A stretch of DNA of 19,593 nt from Candidatus Moraniibacteriota bacterium (GCA_023229615.1 JALNYX010000014.1:1-19593); one strand, 5' to 3'. Shown: positions 6,296 through 14,350, counted from the first letter of the stretch. Made by a program: numbers and translations. The notes: generated by a model not told the origin, from the sequence alone.

Positions 6296-7516
6296 ATGAG
6301 TTTTTTTGATGCATTCAACATTTCATTTTCATCATTGCGGCATAATCGGCTGAGGACAATTTTGGCGATGCTGGGAATTGTGATTGGAATCGCTTCTGTT
6401 ATTCTTATTATTTCCATTGCCAAGGGAGCTACATCTTCAATTACCTCGGAGGTTTCTTCAATGGGATCCAATCTTTTGTCTATATCGCCCGGAAGCCAGT
6501 CTAGAGGACCGGTGCAAGGTGGAGGGAATGTCCAAACATTGACTTATGCCGATGCCCAATATTTCAAAAATAATAGCGACTTCTCCAATGTCAGTGCTGT
6601 TTCAGCTGCAGTCCAAAGTAGTGCGCAGGTAATTGGAAATGGGGAAAACGTGAATACTACTTTTCAGGGAGTTTCGGCTAATTATTTTGAAACCCAATCC
6701 ATATCTGTTGATTTCGGGGAATTTTTCAGCGAGGAAGATGAAAATTTTTATTCTAAAGTGGCTGTTATCGGTCCGGAAGTTGTTAGCGAACTTTTTGGCG
6801 AAGAAGCCGATCCAACCGGTCAAGTTATTCAGATAAAATCGCAACTTTTTAGGGTTATTGGAGTAACAAAGGCGAAAGGAAGCAGCGGAATGACAAACCC
6901 GGATAAAACTGTTTATGTTCCGGTAACTACCGCCATGAAAATACTTCTCGGTCAAAATTATGTCCAATCCATTCAATTATCCGTGTCTGATATTCAGATT
7001 ATTGATCAAACTACAGATGAGATCAAACAAGCGCTGATGGAAAGGCATGGAATAACCGATGAATCTAACATTGATTTTAATATCACCAGTTCCAAAGAAA
7101 TGCAGGAAACGCTAAGCAGTATAACGAGCACCCTAACAGCAATGTTGGCCGGAATTGCCGGCATTTCTCTTTTGGTTGGCGGGATTGGAGTAATGAATAT
7201 TATGCTTGTGAGCGTCACGGAAAGAACCAAGGAAATCGGACTTCTGAAAGCCTTGGGCGCCAGAAAAAATGACATTTTGCTTCAATTTTTGATTGAAGCG
7301 GTGGTTCTGACTATTACCGGGGGAATTATTGGAATGGCTACCGGAGAAATTTTTTCATACATTGCTTCTATCATTATCAAGATTCCTTTTGTTTTTCAGA
7401 TTTATCCCATTCTTTTGGCTGTTGGTGTGTGCGTTGCGATAGGAGTTTTTTTTGGTCTTTATCCTTCTCAGCGTGCGGCGAAGTTAAATCCGATCGATGC
7501 TTTGAAATACGAGTAA
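6296..7516 (+). CDS. MacB-like ABC transporter permease (FtsX domain)
   Basis: The product has 406 residues with the four-helix MacB topology. TM1 lies near the N-terminus (about 19-42). A large extracytoplasmic domain follows (about 45-270), which includes the typical GSNLLSISPG and VAVIGPEVVSELFG stretches. TM2 lies in TLTAMLAGIAGISLLVGGIGVMNIM, and TM3 and TM4 follow near the C-terminus. The conserved cytoplasmic loop ERTKEIGLLKALGARKNDIL, which contacts the ATPase, and the closing LYPSQRAAKLNPIDALKYE are both characteristic of the family. The ATPase is a separate gene, so this is the split MacB form seen in YknY/YknZ. The exported substrate cannot be read from the sequence; peptides, toxins or envelope components are possible. 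Confidence 0.95.
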   Translation: MSFFDAFNISFSSLRHNRLRTILAMLGIVIGIASVILIISIAKGATSSITSEVSSMGSNLLSISPGSQSRGPVQGGGNVQTLTYADAQYFKNNSDFSNVSAVSAAVQSSAQVIGNGENVNTTFQGVSANYFETQSISVDFGEFFSEEDENFYSKVAVIGPEVVSELFGEEADPTGQVIQIKSQLFRVIGVTKAKGSSGMTNPDKTVYVPVTTAMKILLGQNYVQSIQLSVSDIQIIDQTTDEIKQALMERHGITDESNIDFNITSSKEMQETLSSITSTLTAMLAGIAGISLLVGGIGVMNIMLVSVTERTKEIGLLKALGARKNDILLQFLIEAVVLTITGGIIGMATGEIFSYIASIIIKIPFVFQIYPILLAVGVCVAIGVFFGLYPSQRAAKLNPIDALKYE

Positions 7517-7589
7517 AAAAAGCGCAGTTGTGTGTCTGTTTCTAGAAGGTCGTAAAAAATTCAATAGCGTAATTATTAATAATAAAAAA

Positions 7590-7907
7590 ATGAAGAAAAA
7601 AATTATAGGTCTGGCAGTGCTTTCTCTTTGTGTGCTGGTCTTGGCTGGCTGTGGAGGAAAAAGTTTCAACAATCAGAAACAGGGGTCGGGAAACACAAAT
7701 AATATTCCTTCCGACAAAAACCAACCAGGAATTCCAGCTGAAGTTGCAGCTTCTTGTCAGGGCAAAAGTGAAGGAGATACTTGTGAAGCAATCTCTCCTC
7801 AAAATAGTGAAAAGCAATCAGGCACTTGTAAGAAAATGGGGAATAGTGGTCAGCTAGTATGCTTGCCAGCTAATATGCCAGCAAGACCAGCTGGTGATGC
7901 GAATTAA
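7590..7907 (+). CDS. Small cysteine-rich lipoprotein
   Basis: The product has 105 residues. MKKKIIGLAVLSLCVLVLAGC is a lipoprotein signal peptide with lipobox LAGC, so Cys21 should be lipidated and anchored on the outer face of the membrane. A Gly/Asn/Ser/Gln-rich tether (22-48) follows. Then comes a compact module with four cysteines at 56, 65, 80 and 91 (SCQGKSEGDTCEAISP, SGTCKKMGNSGQLVC), probably two disulfides. A longer frame opens at 7530, but the ATG at 7590 gives the correct signal peptide and is chosen. It is the last gene of the exporter unit, 73 bp after the permease stop. It may be an extracytoplasmic accessory or binding protein for the exporter; no family function is recognised. 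Confidence 0.82.
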   Translation: MKKKIIGLAVLSLCVLVLAGCGGKSFNNQKQGSGNTNNIPSDKNQPGIPAEVAASCQGKSEGDTCEAISPQNSEKQSGTCKKMGNSGQLVCLPANMPARPAGDAN

Positions 7908-8021
7908 TGTCCTAGTCTCAGGCAACATAAGATCATAAATTTGTACGCAGGGGTTTAAGTAAATAAATGGCTTTTCCTCCAATGAATTAATAATACATAT
8001 TTATTTTATTTAGCAGACCTT

Positions 8022-8033
8022 GCCTTCGAAGGC
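8022..8033. repeat. GC-rich perfect palindrome at the 3' end of tRNA-Ser(GCU)
   Basis: GCCTTCGAAGGC is a perfect 12-bp palindrome that includes the tRNA discriminator position. On the minus strand it follows the mature tRNA directly. It could help 3' processing or termination, but there is no clear T-run after it. Confidence 0.45.
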
Positions 8034-8119
8034 GGAGAGGGTGGGATTTGAACCCACGAGGGCGGTTAAACCCTGCCACGTTAGCAGTGTGGTGCTTTCG
8101 GCCACTCAGCCACCTCTCC
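8033..8119 (-). tRNA. tRNA-Ser with anticodon GCT (GCU)
   Basis: On the minus strand the acceptor stem GGAGAGG/CCTCTCC is perfect with discriminator G. The D-arm is GCTGAGTGGCCGAAAGC. The anticodon loop CTGCTAA gives anticodon GCT, reading AGC/AGU. The long variable arm (cagggtttaaccgccctc) marks a class II serine tRNA. The T-arm is GTGGG-TTCAAAT-CCCAC. One A-C mismatch closes the anticodon stem. CCA is not encoded (the bases after the discriminator are CCT). Confidence 0.95.
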
Positions 8120-8161
8120 AATTGAAATTTTTTTCAACAAAATAAGCTTATCATTGATTTT

Positions 8162-8167
8162 ATTATA
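8162..8167 (-). promoter_or_regulatory. Possible -10 element for tRNA-Ser(GCU)
   Basis: A perfect TATAAT on the minus strand lies 42 bp before the tRNA 5' end and beyond the comF stop. A TTGCGC lies upstream with a spacing of only 15 bp, so the -35 is doubtful. Confidence 0.35.
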
Positions 8168-8197
8168 TTTCAAGTGTACTGCGCGCAAGATCTCTTT

Positions 8198-8938
8198 TTA
8201 GTTGCTTTTTTGCCTGGCGATCACAATCCCGAAGACTTTTTTGGCGCCGGCTTTTTTGAGGGTTTGGGCGCATTCAAAGAGAGTGGATCCAGTAGTGGCG
8301 ATGTCGTCAACTAGAAGGATATTTTTTCCTTGGATTTCTTTTTTACGCAAAACAGCAAAGGCATTTTGCATATTCTCTTGTCTTTCTTTGAAATTTTTTA
8401 TTTTCATTTGAGGCAACGTGTATCGCTTGCGAATCAAATTGTTTTTTGACACGACAATTTCAAATCCGGGTGTCAGATTTTCCCCCAGATAATTTGCCAG
8501 CAGTTGCGATTGATTGAATCCTCTCCAACGGAGTCGTCGACAGTGTAAGGGAATTGGGACGATAAGATCGGGAAGAAGAAGATTGAAAGAGAGAAAAGAT
8601 TTGAGCATTATTTTTCCCAATGGAATGGAAATTTTTTCAACGAAGCGATATTTGAAATAATGGACGGCGCGGGAAATAGTTTTTTCTTTGTAGGAAGCGC
8701 AAACTAGCAGACCGTCAATGGAATTTTTCTTGCGACAAGAAAAACAAACCTCCCCTTTGGGCGTGATTATCCTTTCACAAATAGGGCAGACTTGTTCTTT
8801 TTGGAGCGGAATTTTTTCCAGGCAAGAAGGGCAAATCCACCGATTGATTTGAGTTTGGCAGACAAGACAAGAAATGGGAAAAAGAGTATCTAAGATGAAA
8901 GTTCTGACTTTCTGCCTATATTGCAATAATTTTTTCAT
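8198..8938 (-). CDS. comF: ComF family phosphoribosyltransferase-like protein
   Basis: The product has 246 residues, normal for ComF. The N-terminus carries two zinc knuckles with eight cysteines: C24, C27, C36, C39 and C51, C54, C65, C68. The C-terminal half is a type I phosphoribosyltransferase fold with the PRPP-binding loop ILLVDDIATTGST (about 207-219). The PIPLHCRRLRWRGFNQSQLLA segment (about 128-148) is highly characteristic of ComF. ComF is needed for DNA uptake in several naturally competent bacteria and is thought to act at the inner face of the membrane with the ComFA helicase and DprA. The start codon overlaps the end of clpC by 23 bp, so the two are co-transcribed. The neighbouring type IV pilus operon fits a competence role. 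Confidence 0.95.
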   Translation of the reverse strand: MKKLLQYRQKVRTFILDTLFPISCLVCQTQINRWICPSCLEKIPLQKEQVCPICERIITPKGEVCFSCRKKNSIDGLLVCASYKEKTISRAVHYFKYRFVEKISIPLGKIMLKSFLSFNLLLPDLIVPIPLHCRRLRWRGFNQSQLLANYLGENLTPGFEIVVSKNNLIRKRYTLPQMKIKNFKERQENMQNAFAVLRKKEIQGKNILLVDDIATTGSTLFECAQTLKKAGAKKVFGIVIARQKSN

Positions 8939-11402
8939 CGACTACTTTTAGTTGGATTTTTTTATCCTTTACTTTTTCATCAAGAATCGCTTTGGCAATT
9001 TCCGTTTCGACGAATTTTTGAATATTTTTGCGAACGAAACGAGCACCTTGATCAAAAGCAACGCTTTTCTGGGAAAGTAATTTCAAAACTTCAGGAGTAT
9101 AAGAAAGTGAAATATTTTTGGTTTGAAGGCGCTTCTTGAGAACTCCCAGCTCGAGGCAAACAATCTTTTTTATTTCATTTTTTCCGAGCGCGTTAAAAGT
9201 GATAATATTATCCAAGCGGTTGAGCAATTCCGGTTTCATTTGTCGGCGCAGTTCTTTGAGGGAATTTTCTTTTAATCCTTCCCATTTTTCTTTCATTCCT
9301 TGATTCTTTCGATCAAATCCCAGATTGGAGGTGTTAGTGAATTCCGCTGTTCCAGTATTGGAAGTGAGAATAATGATGGTATTTTTGAAGTTTATACTGC
9401 GACCTTCCGAGTCGGTCAAAGTTCCATCTTCCAGAATTTGAAGCAAAATATTGAAAATATCCGGATGGGCTTTTTCAATTTCATCAAAAAGAATCAGGCT
9501 GTGAGGATGGCGGCGGACTTTCTCTGTGAGTTTCCCTCCTTCTCCGAAACCGACATATCCAGCTGGCGCTCCGAGCAGTTGCGAGGCTTGATGTCGCTCC
9601 ATAAACTCACTCATATCAATGCGAATCAAGGATTGTTCACTGTCGAAAAGATTTTTGGCCAATTCTTTGGCGACCAGTGTTTTTCCTGCTCCGGTTGGAC
9701 CAAGAAAAAGAAACGAGCCTAATGGTCGGTTTGGATCATTGATTCCACTATAAGAGCGATAGATAATATCCGTTATTTTTTCAATAGCTTCTTTCTGCCC
9801 AATAATGGACGAATTCAATTTCTGGCGCAGATTTTTGATTTTTGGTGACAAGGAAGATAGGAGTTTTTCCAAAGAAATTCCTGTAATCTGAGAAATAGTT
9901 TGTGAAATATCCAAATCACTGATGAGAATTGGATTTTCATTTTCCAATTTCGTTTGTCTTTTTTTCAATTTCTCCAGTTTTATGGTTAAAAGATTTTCTT
10001 CTTTTCGAAGAAATACGGCTTCTTCATATTTCTCGTTGCTGACCAATTTGTTTTTCTTGAGAGAAAGCTCGTGCAGTTGTTTCTCAATTTTTTTGATTTC
10101 AGGCAAGAATGATTTTCCGGTTGATTGGTTGCGGAGGCGGGAAGCAGTTTCATCTAAAACGTCAATTGCTTTGTCTGGAAAGAAGCGCTCCGGGATGTAT
10201 CGGTGGCTCAAGTTGACAATTTGTTCAATAGCTTCGTCGGATATTTTTGCATTGTGAAATTTTTCGTAGGATGATTTTATCCCACGCAGAATTTTTTTGG
10301 TATTTTCAATATTGGGCTCGTTGACGAGAATGCTTTGAAATCTTCGTTCCAAAGCAGGATCTTTCTCTATATGTCTTTTGTATTCTTCGATAGTAGTGGC
10401 TCCGATGCATTGAATTTTTCCGCGAGCTAATGCCGGCTTAAGAATGTTGGCCGCATCTAATCCTCCGCTAGCATTTCCCGCTCCGACAATGGAATGAATT
10501 TCATCAATAAATAGAATTACATCTGCATTGTCTTCCGCTTCTTGAATAATATCCTTGATTCGACTTTCAAATTCTCCGCGAAAGTTCGTTCCGGCGACAA
10601 CCAAGGCTAAATCTAAAGATAAAATTCTCTTTCCGGCTAGTTGACTGGAAATTTGTCCAGAATTTATTTTTTGTGCCAGTCCTGAAACTATGGCGGTTTT
10701 TCCCACCCCTGGATCTCCGATTAGCAGTGGGTTGCTTTTGTTTTTTCTTCCGAGAATATTGATAATTCGTTCAATCTCTTTTTCCCTTCCAATTATTTTT
10801 TCCTTATTCGTGGCACTTTCATTGTTTATATCAATGCAGAAAATATCCAAAGATGGTGTTTCAGATTCTGATGAAGAATGTCCGGTTAAGGATAGGTCGG
10901 GAAGATTAAAAAGTTTAGAAAGATTTTTCAGGTCGGTTTTTTCAAAAAATGATCCAGGATCTGAAGTTCGTCCTTGTTTTTTGGTATTTTTTTTGCTGAG
11001 CAGTTTTAAGATATTTTCAGTCGGCATTTCAATAAGTGCATAAACAAGATGCTCAGTGCCGATATAAGGGTAGCCCATTTTGCTGGCAATCGAATATGAC
11101 TGAGTAATTATATTAGAAAGAGATGCGGAAAAATGGGGTTTTATCAAATCCTTTTTTTCGTTTGTTGGCGATGGTTTTTCTTGATAATTTTTTTTACTAA
11201 AAATAGTGTTAAAATCAATTCTGTTTATTCCCATATTTTCCAAGATTTTACTGCCTAAGCTTCCCTTTTCCAAAAAAATAGAAAGAAGTAGATGCTCAGG
11301 AAGGATTTCCAGCGATTTATAAAACAATGCAATCGCTTCGGATTCCCGGAGACTCTTTTTTGCATGCAAAGTCATTTTTTGAGATAGTTTGGATTCCAAC
11401 AT
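8916..11402 (-). CDS. clpC: ClpC-type AAA+ unfoldase (Clp ATPase, two AAA modules)
   Basis: The product has 828 residues, close to ClpC. An N-terminal Clp_N-like domain (1-135, with TEHLVYALIE) is followed by AAA module 1: Walker A GDPGVGKT (229-236), Walker B VILFIDE (295-301), arginine finger region LERRF (351-355). A UVR-like linker follows (about 456-480, NEKYEEAVFLRKEENLL), typical of ClpC. AAA module 2 has Walker A GPTGAGKT (568-575), Walker B LILFDE (636-641) and sensor 2 GAR (786-788). The LGF at 694-696 matches the loop that docks on ClpP, so the protein probably feeds substrates to a ClpP protease encoded elsewhere. In Firmicutes ClpC controls competence regulators, so pairing with comF is notable. 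There is a strong promoter upstream; no CIRCE-type operator was seen. Confidence 0.95.
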   Translation of the reverse strand: MLESKLSQKMTLHAKKSLRESEAIALFYKSLEILPEHLLLSIFLEKGSLGSKILENMGINRIDFNTIFSKKNYQEKPSPTNEKKDLIKPHFSASLSNIITQSYSIASKMGYPYIGTEHLVYALIEMPTENILKLLSKKNTKKQGRTSDPGSFFEKTDLKNLSKLFNLPDLSLTGHSSSESETPSLDIFCIDINNESATNKEKIIGREKEIERIINILGRKNKSNPLLIGDPGVGKTAIVSGLAQKINSGQISSQLAGKRILSLDLALVVAGTNFRGEFESRIKDIIQEAEDNADVILFIDEIHSIVGAGNASGGLDAANILKPALARGKIQCIGATTIEEYKRHIEKDPALERRFQSILVNEPNIENTKKILRGIKSSYEKFHNAKISDEAIEQIVNLSHRYIPERFFPDKAIDVLDETASRLRNQSTGKSFLPEIKKIEKQLHELSLKKNKLVSNEKYEEAVFLRKEENLLTIKLEKLKKRQTKLENENPILISDLDISQTISQITGISLEKLLSSLSPKIKNLRQKLNSSIIGQKEAIEKITDIIYRSYSGINDPNRPLGSFLFLGPTGAGKTLVAKELAKNLFDSEQSLIRIDMSEFMERHQASQLLGAPAGYVGFGEGGKLTEKVRRHPHSLILFDEIEKAHPDIFNILLQILEDGTLTDSEGRSINFKNTIIILTSNTGTAEFTNTSNLGFDRKNQGMKEKWEGLKENSLKELRRQMKPELLNRLDNIITFNALGKNEIKKIVCLELGVLKKRLQTKNISLSYTPEVLKLLSQKSVAFDQGARFVRKNIQKFVETEIAKAILDEKVKDKKIQLKVVDEKIIAI

Positions 11403-11435
11403 AGAAGTTGTGCTTATGCTGATTATGTATATATC

Positions 11436-11464
11436 ATTCTATTTTTATTTGGACATTGTGTCAA
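11436..11464 (-). promoter_or_regulatory. Strong sigma-70-type promoter for clpC-comF
   Basis: On the minus strand a perfect TTGACA is separated by 17 bp from TAGAAT (5 of 6). Transcription would start near 11429, giving a leader of about 27 bases before the clpC ATG at 11402. Confidence 0.75.
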
Positions 11465-11512
11465 TGAACGCGAAACATAACCACAGAGTAACTTAATTTA
11501 TTTCGTTTAAAT

Positions 11513-11541
11513 TTGCTTGCTTGTAAAAAATATATTATAAT
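11513..11541 (+). promoter_or_regulatory. Sigma-70-type promoter for the pilus assembly operon
   Basis: TTGCTT, a 17-bp spacer and a perfect TATAAT precede pilM. Transcription would start near 11548 and leave a leader of about 70 bases. It is divergent from the clpC promoter and about 50 bp away, so both could be affected by one regulator. Confidence 0.7.
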
Positions 11542-11617
11542 ATAGCAAGATAAAGTTTTGGATGCCAATGTCTTTTGTGGGAAAAATAAAAATAAAGATT
11601 AAAGTAAAATAATTTGA

Positions 11618-12733
11618 ATGTTTAACTTATTTAAAAGTAAAAGTAATCGCTTTTTAGGGATTGATTTCGGCGGTTCTGCAATTAAGGCCGTGGAGCTTTC
11701 TTTGGAGAATCAAAAGGTAAACTTGGTTAATTATGCCTGGATTGATTTTAGCGGAGAACAAATAAAAGAAGAGTTGGATAGTCAATCTATCGAAAGAATT
11801 ACAGAAACATATTTAGGAAAGCTTATTGATAAGATGGAACCGGGAACAAAAAATGTCTTTGTTTCTATTCCTGGATTTAGCGGGCTTGTTAATGTGATTG
11901 AAATCGCTAACATTAAGAAAGAAGAAGTGGGAAATGCGATTGAATATGAAGCATACAAATATATTCCTATCTCATTGGACGAGGTGTATTTATCTTGGGA
12001 TATTCTTGATCTTGGAGAAAAGAATACATTAATAGTTGATCAATCGGAAAAGGACAAGAATTTTTCAGGAAAGACAGATGAGGGGAAAATAAAAGTGTTG
12101 TTGGTGGCGGCTCCAAAAACAGAGGTGGATAAATTCGAGAGTTTGATCGTGCGAAACGGATTAAAGATAGCCGCATTGGAACTCGATACATTTTCTGTTA
12201 CGCGTTCGCTTATTGGCAGTGAAACAGGCGCTTATATCGTAATCGAAATCGGTGCTCGCACTACAACTATCGTTGCAATTAAAAATGGAAATGTCGTTAT
12301 AAATAGAAATTTATATATCGGAGGTAATGAGTTTACGAAAAATATTGCCAGGGGAATGGATATTTCTTGGTCGAGAGCGGAGAAATATAAAAAGGAAAAA
12401 CGCGATATAATCAATACCGTTCAGGTGGGTATAAATTTTTCCGCGCTGGATGTTATTTCCGGAGAAGCTAAGCGAATTTTGAAAATGTTTCAGGAGAAAG
12501 AAGATGTGAATTCTTTGGATGGAGTCATTATTTCCGGAGGAACAGCCAGAATGGTTGGAATTTTGGAGTATTTTGAAAAAGAATTAGGAAAAAATGTTTC
12601 AATTGGAAATCCTTGGCAACAAATAAGATATGATAAGAAATTGGAGGGGGCAATCGATGATCTGGGTCCGGCATTTTCAGTTGCAGTAGGAGCCGCATTA
12701 AAAGGTGTCGAAGAATATCAAAGGAATATTTAA
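11618..12733 (+). CDS. pilM: Type IV pilus assembly protein PilM (actin-like ATPase)
   Basis: The product has 371 residues, normal for PilM. The N-terminus FLGIDFGGSAIKAVEL is the phosphate-1 loop of the actin-like fold. VFVSIPGFSGLVNVIEI, then YIVIEIGARTTTIVAI (phosphate 2) and VIISGGTARMVGILEYF (adenosine motif) follow in the expected order. PilM lies on the cytoplasmic side of the inner membrane and binds the short N-terminal tail of PilN, linking the PilN/PilO alignment complex to the ATPases. It is the first gene of the operon. The ATG has no Shine-Dalgarno. There is a stretch of about 20 polar residues around DQSEKDKNFSGKTDEGK (about 144-160), probably a surface insertion. Confidence 0.94.
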   Translation: MFNLFKSKSNRFLGIDFGGSAIKAVELSLENQKVNLVNYAWIDFSGEQIKEELDSQSIERITETYLGKLIDKMEPGTKNVFVSIPGFSGLVNVIEIANIKKEEVGNAIEYEAYKYIPISLDEVYLSWDILDLGEKNTLIVDQSEKDKNFSGKTDEGKIKVLLVAAPKTEVDKFESLIVRNGLKIAALELDTFSVTRSLIGSETGAYIVIEIGARTTTIVAIKNGNVVINRNLYIGGNEFTKNIARGMDISWSRAEKYKKEKRDIINTVQVGINFSALDVISGEAKRILKMFQEKEDVNSLDGVIISGGTARMVGILEYFEKELGKNVSIGNPWQQIRYDKKLEGAIDDLGPAFSVAVGAALKGVEEYQRNI

Positions 12734-12775
12734 AAATACAGATGTTTTTTTTACAAGTATAAATTTTAAATTTTT

Positions 12776-12812
12776 TCGACTTTTCTGAATAGGATATTCA
12801 GTTTGTTGTCGA
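12776..12812 (+). promoter_or_regulatory. Two-tier stem-loop in the pilM-pilN gap
   Basis: An inner perfect hairpin CTGAATA-GGA-TATTCAG (12785-12801) is enclosed by an outer pair TCGAC (12776-12780) and GTCGA (12808-12812). It ends 14 bases before the pilN ATG at 12827. There is no T-run after it, so it may be an mRNA processing or translation-control structure rather than a terminator. Confidence 0.45.
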
Positions 12813-12826
12813 ATAGTTTCAAAGCA

Positions 12827-13384
12827 ATGGTTAATATAAATCTTCATAAAGATGAAAAAGGAGAGGGAAAAATTTACGAGGCTAGTTTTTGGAAAAGCGG
12901 CGCTTTTTTAGCTGCTGTTATTTTGTTTGTAACTGTCGCAATTTATGGAGCGCAGTTGGCGTATAAGCAAAAATTAATTGCTGATGAAAAAGCAATAACA
13001 GAAGAAATTGCCAGCAAGAGAAATTCCCTGGGAAGTACTGCTCTTGTTGATGTGAAAGATTTTGATCAACGTATTAGTGGTGTCAGTAATAACCTTTCTC
13101 AAAAGGTATATCCAGACGATATTCTTGCATATATTGAAGATTTTATGATACGCAACGTTTATATTAATACTTACGCTTATGATGACACGAAGAAGGAAGT
13201 TTCGATTGGCGCTGTGGCTGATAACTTCAATATTGTGGCGAGCCAATTGTTAAATATAAAAAAATCTGAAAAGTTTAGCAATATTAACATTTCCGGAACA
13301 AATAGAAACGAGGAGGGAAAAATAGAATTTATCGTAACGATGACATTAAAAGATGATTATATTAATCCAGAAACTAAATCATAG
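12827..13384 (+). CDS. pilN: Type IV pilus assembly protein PilN-like
   Basis: The product has 185 residues from the ATG at 12827. An in-frame TTG lies upstream at 12803, but the ATG gives MVNINLHK, which matches the short cytoplasmic PilN tail (consensus near INLLP) that docks into PilM. One membrane helix spans about 24-44 (GAFLAAVILFVTVAIYGAQLA). A helical region (AYKQKLIADEKAITEEIASKR) and an alpha/beta ferredoxin-like periplasmic domain follow. The last features are strand-like (NINISGTNRNEEGKIEFIVTMTL). PilN pairs with PilO to form the inner-membrane alignment complex. Sequence identity in PilN is weak in general; the call rests on topology and on its place between pilM and pilO. Confidence 0.85.
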   Translation: MVNINLHKDEKGEGKIYEASFWKSGAFLAAVILFVTVAIYGAQLAYKQKLIADEKAITEEIASKRNSLGSTALVDVKDFDQRISGVSNNLSQKVYPDDILAYIEDFMIRNVYINTYAYDDTKKEVSIGAVADNFNIVASQLLNIKKSEKFSNINISGTNRNEEGKIEFIVTMTLKDDYINPETKS

Positions 13385-13407
13385 AAAATAATTATTTAAT
13401 AAATTTT

Positions 13408-14316
13408 ATGAAACTCAAATTTTTGTTTGTTCCCGTTTCAATTTTAATTTCTATAATTTTGGCTATTTGGTATATTTGGCCGACGTGGTTTAGACCGGAA
13501 GGTGTTAAGGATTATCAAAAGCGCATTGCGCTCAAGCAATGTGAGTTGAGTGAGGCAAATTTAAAAGTTCAAAATGTGGAAAAACTGAAAAGATTTTTGG
13601 AGTCTCCGGAAGGAAAGAGCGAGGCTGAAAAGATTTATGATTATTTTTTGAGTGATGAAAAAAAAGAGAATATTATAAATAATATAAATTATGCCGGAAG
13701 CAGTTCAGCGGTTAGCGTTGTTAATATCGCAATTACTGATGCCGAAATCAGCAGTGGTAATAATTCAGGAAAATCAACCCTATTGATTGACTCAACTAGT
13801 AAAAATAAAAAAGTAGCAGCAGTTTCTTCGGCAACTCAATTATGTATAAACGATGTAACGGAAAAGTATGGCGAAATAACAGACGTTAATGTTGATTATT
13901 TGGATCCTTTTACGGCAGTGGAAGCGACGGATAGTATAATTATTCCAGAAAATAATGATCAAGATTTGAATAAAATGATTAAGGCAGAAATTTCAGTTAT
14001 TGGATCGTACAAGCAACTGGTTGTTTTTTTGGACAATTTGTATCGAATGAAAATGATAAATAATATTTCTTTTGTGGATATTACAAAAGAGATTAGAGAA
14101 GGAGAAACTGAGGGATCGGGGGAATATTTGTCGATGAATGTGGGTGTCTATTTCGGATATCTACCAGCAAATAACAGTGCAGTTTCAAGTTTTGATGATC
14201 CTATTTTTGAAAAAAGCACATTTGATATTAAGGCGATTGAAAAATTAAGCAAAGTAATAGATGCTCCTGATATCAGTATTGGTGAAACGGGAAAGGATAA
14301 TCCGTTCCTTCCTTAA
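13408..14316 (+). CDS. pilO: Type IV pilus assembly protein PilO-like
   Basis: The product has 302 residues. One N-terminal membrane helix (about 4-24) is followed by a coiled-coil-like stretch (DYQKRIALKQCELSEANLKVQNVEKLKRFLE) and, in the C-terminal part, a PilO-like domain with AEISVIGSYKQLVVFLDNLYRMKMINNISFV. That last segment is the most characteristic part of the family. The protein is much longer than proteobacterial PilO (about 200 residues); the extra length is a Ser/Asn-rich loop in the middle (about 93-140). PilO forms a complex with PilN in the periplasm or its equivalent. The gene starts 24 bp after the pilN stop. Confidence 0.85.
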   Translation: MKLKFLFVPVSILISIILAIWYIWPTWFRPEGVKDYQKRIALKQCELSEANLKVQNVEKLKRFLESPEGKSEAEKIYDYFLSDEKKENIINNINYAGSSSAVSVVNIAITDAEISSGNNSGKSTLLIDSTSKNKKVAAVSSATQLCINDVTEKYGEITDVNVDYLDPFTAVEATDSIIIPENNDQDLNKMIKAEISVIGSYKQLVVFLDNLYRMKMINNISFVDITKEIREGETEGSGEYLSMNVGVYFGYLPANNSAVSSFDDPIFEKSTFDIKAIEKLSKVIDAPDISIGETGKDNPFLP

Positions 14317-14350
14317 GGAGTGATTAAATAGGATAGTTAATGCTTAAAAA

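Noticed and set aside
7530..7589. 20-residue extension of the lipoprotein
   Set aside because: It would bury the lipoprotein signal peptide; the ATG at 7590 starts it correctly.
11403..11617. CIRCE or CtsR-like operator upstream of clpC
   Set aside because: I looked for the long inverted repeat or heptad repeat and saw neither; only an imperfect palindrome overlaps the -35.
12803..12826. TTG start for pilN
   Set aside because: It falls inside the stem-loop; the ATG at 12827 yields the PilM-docking tail right at the N-terminus.
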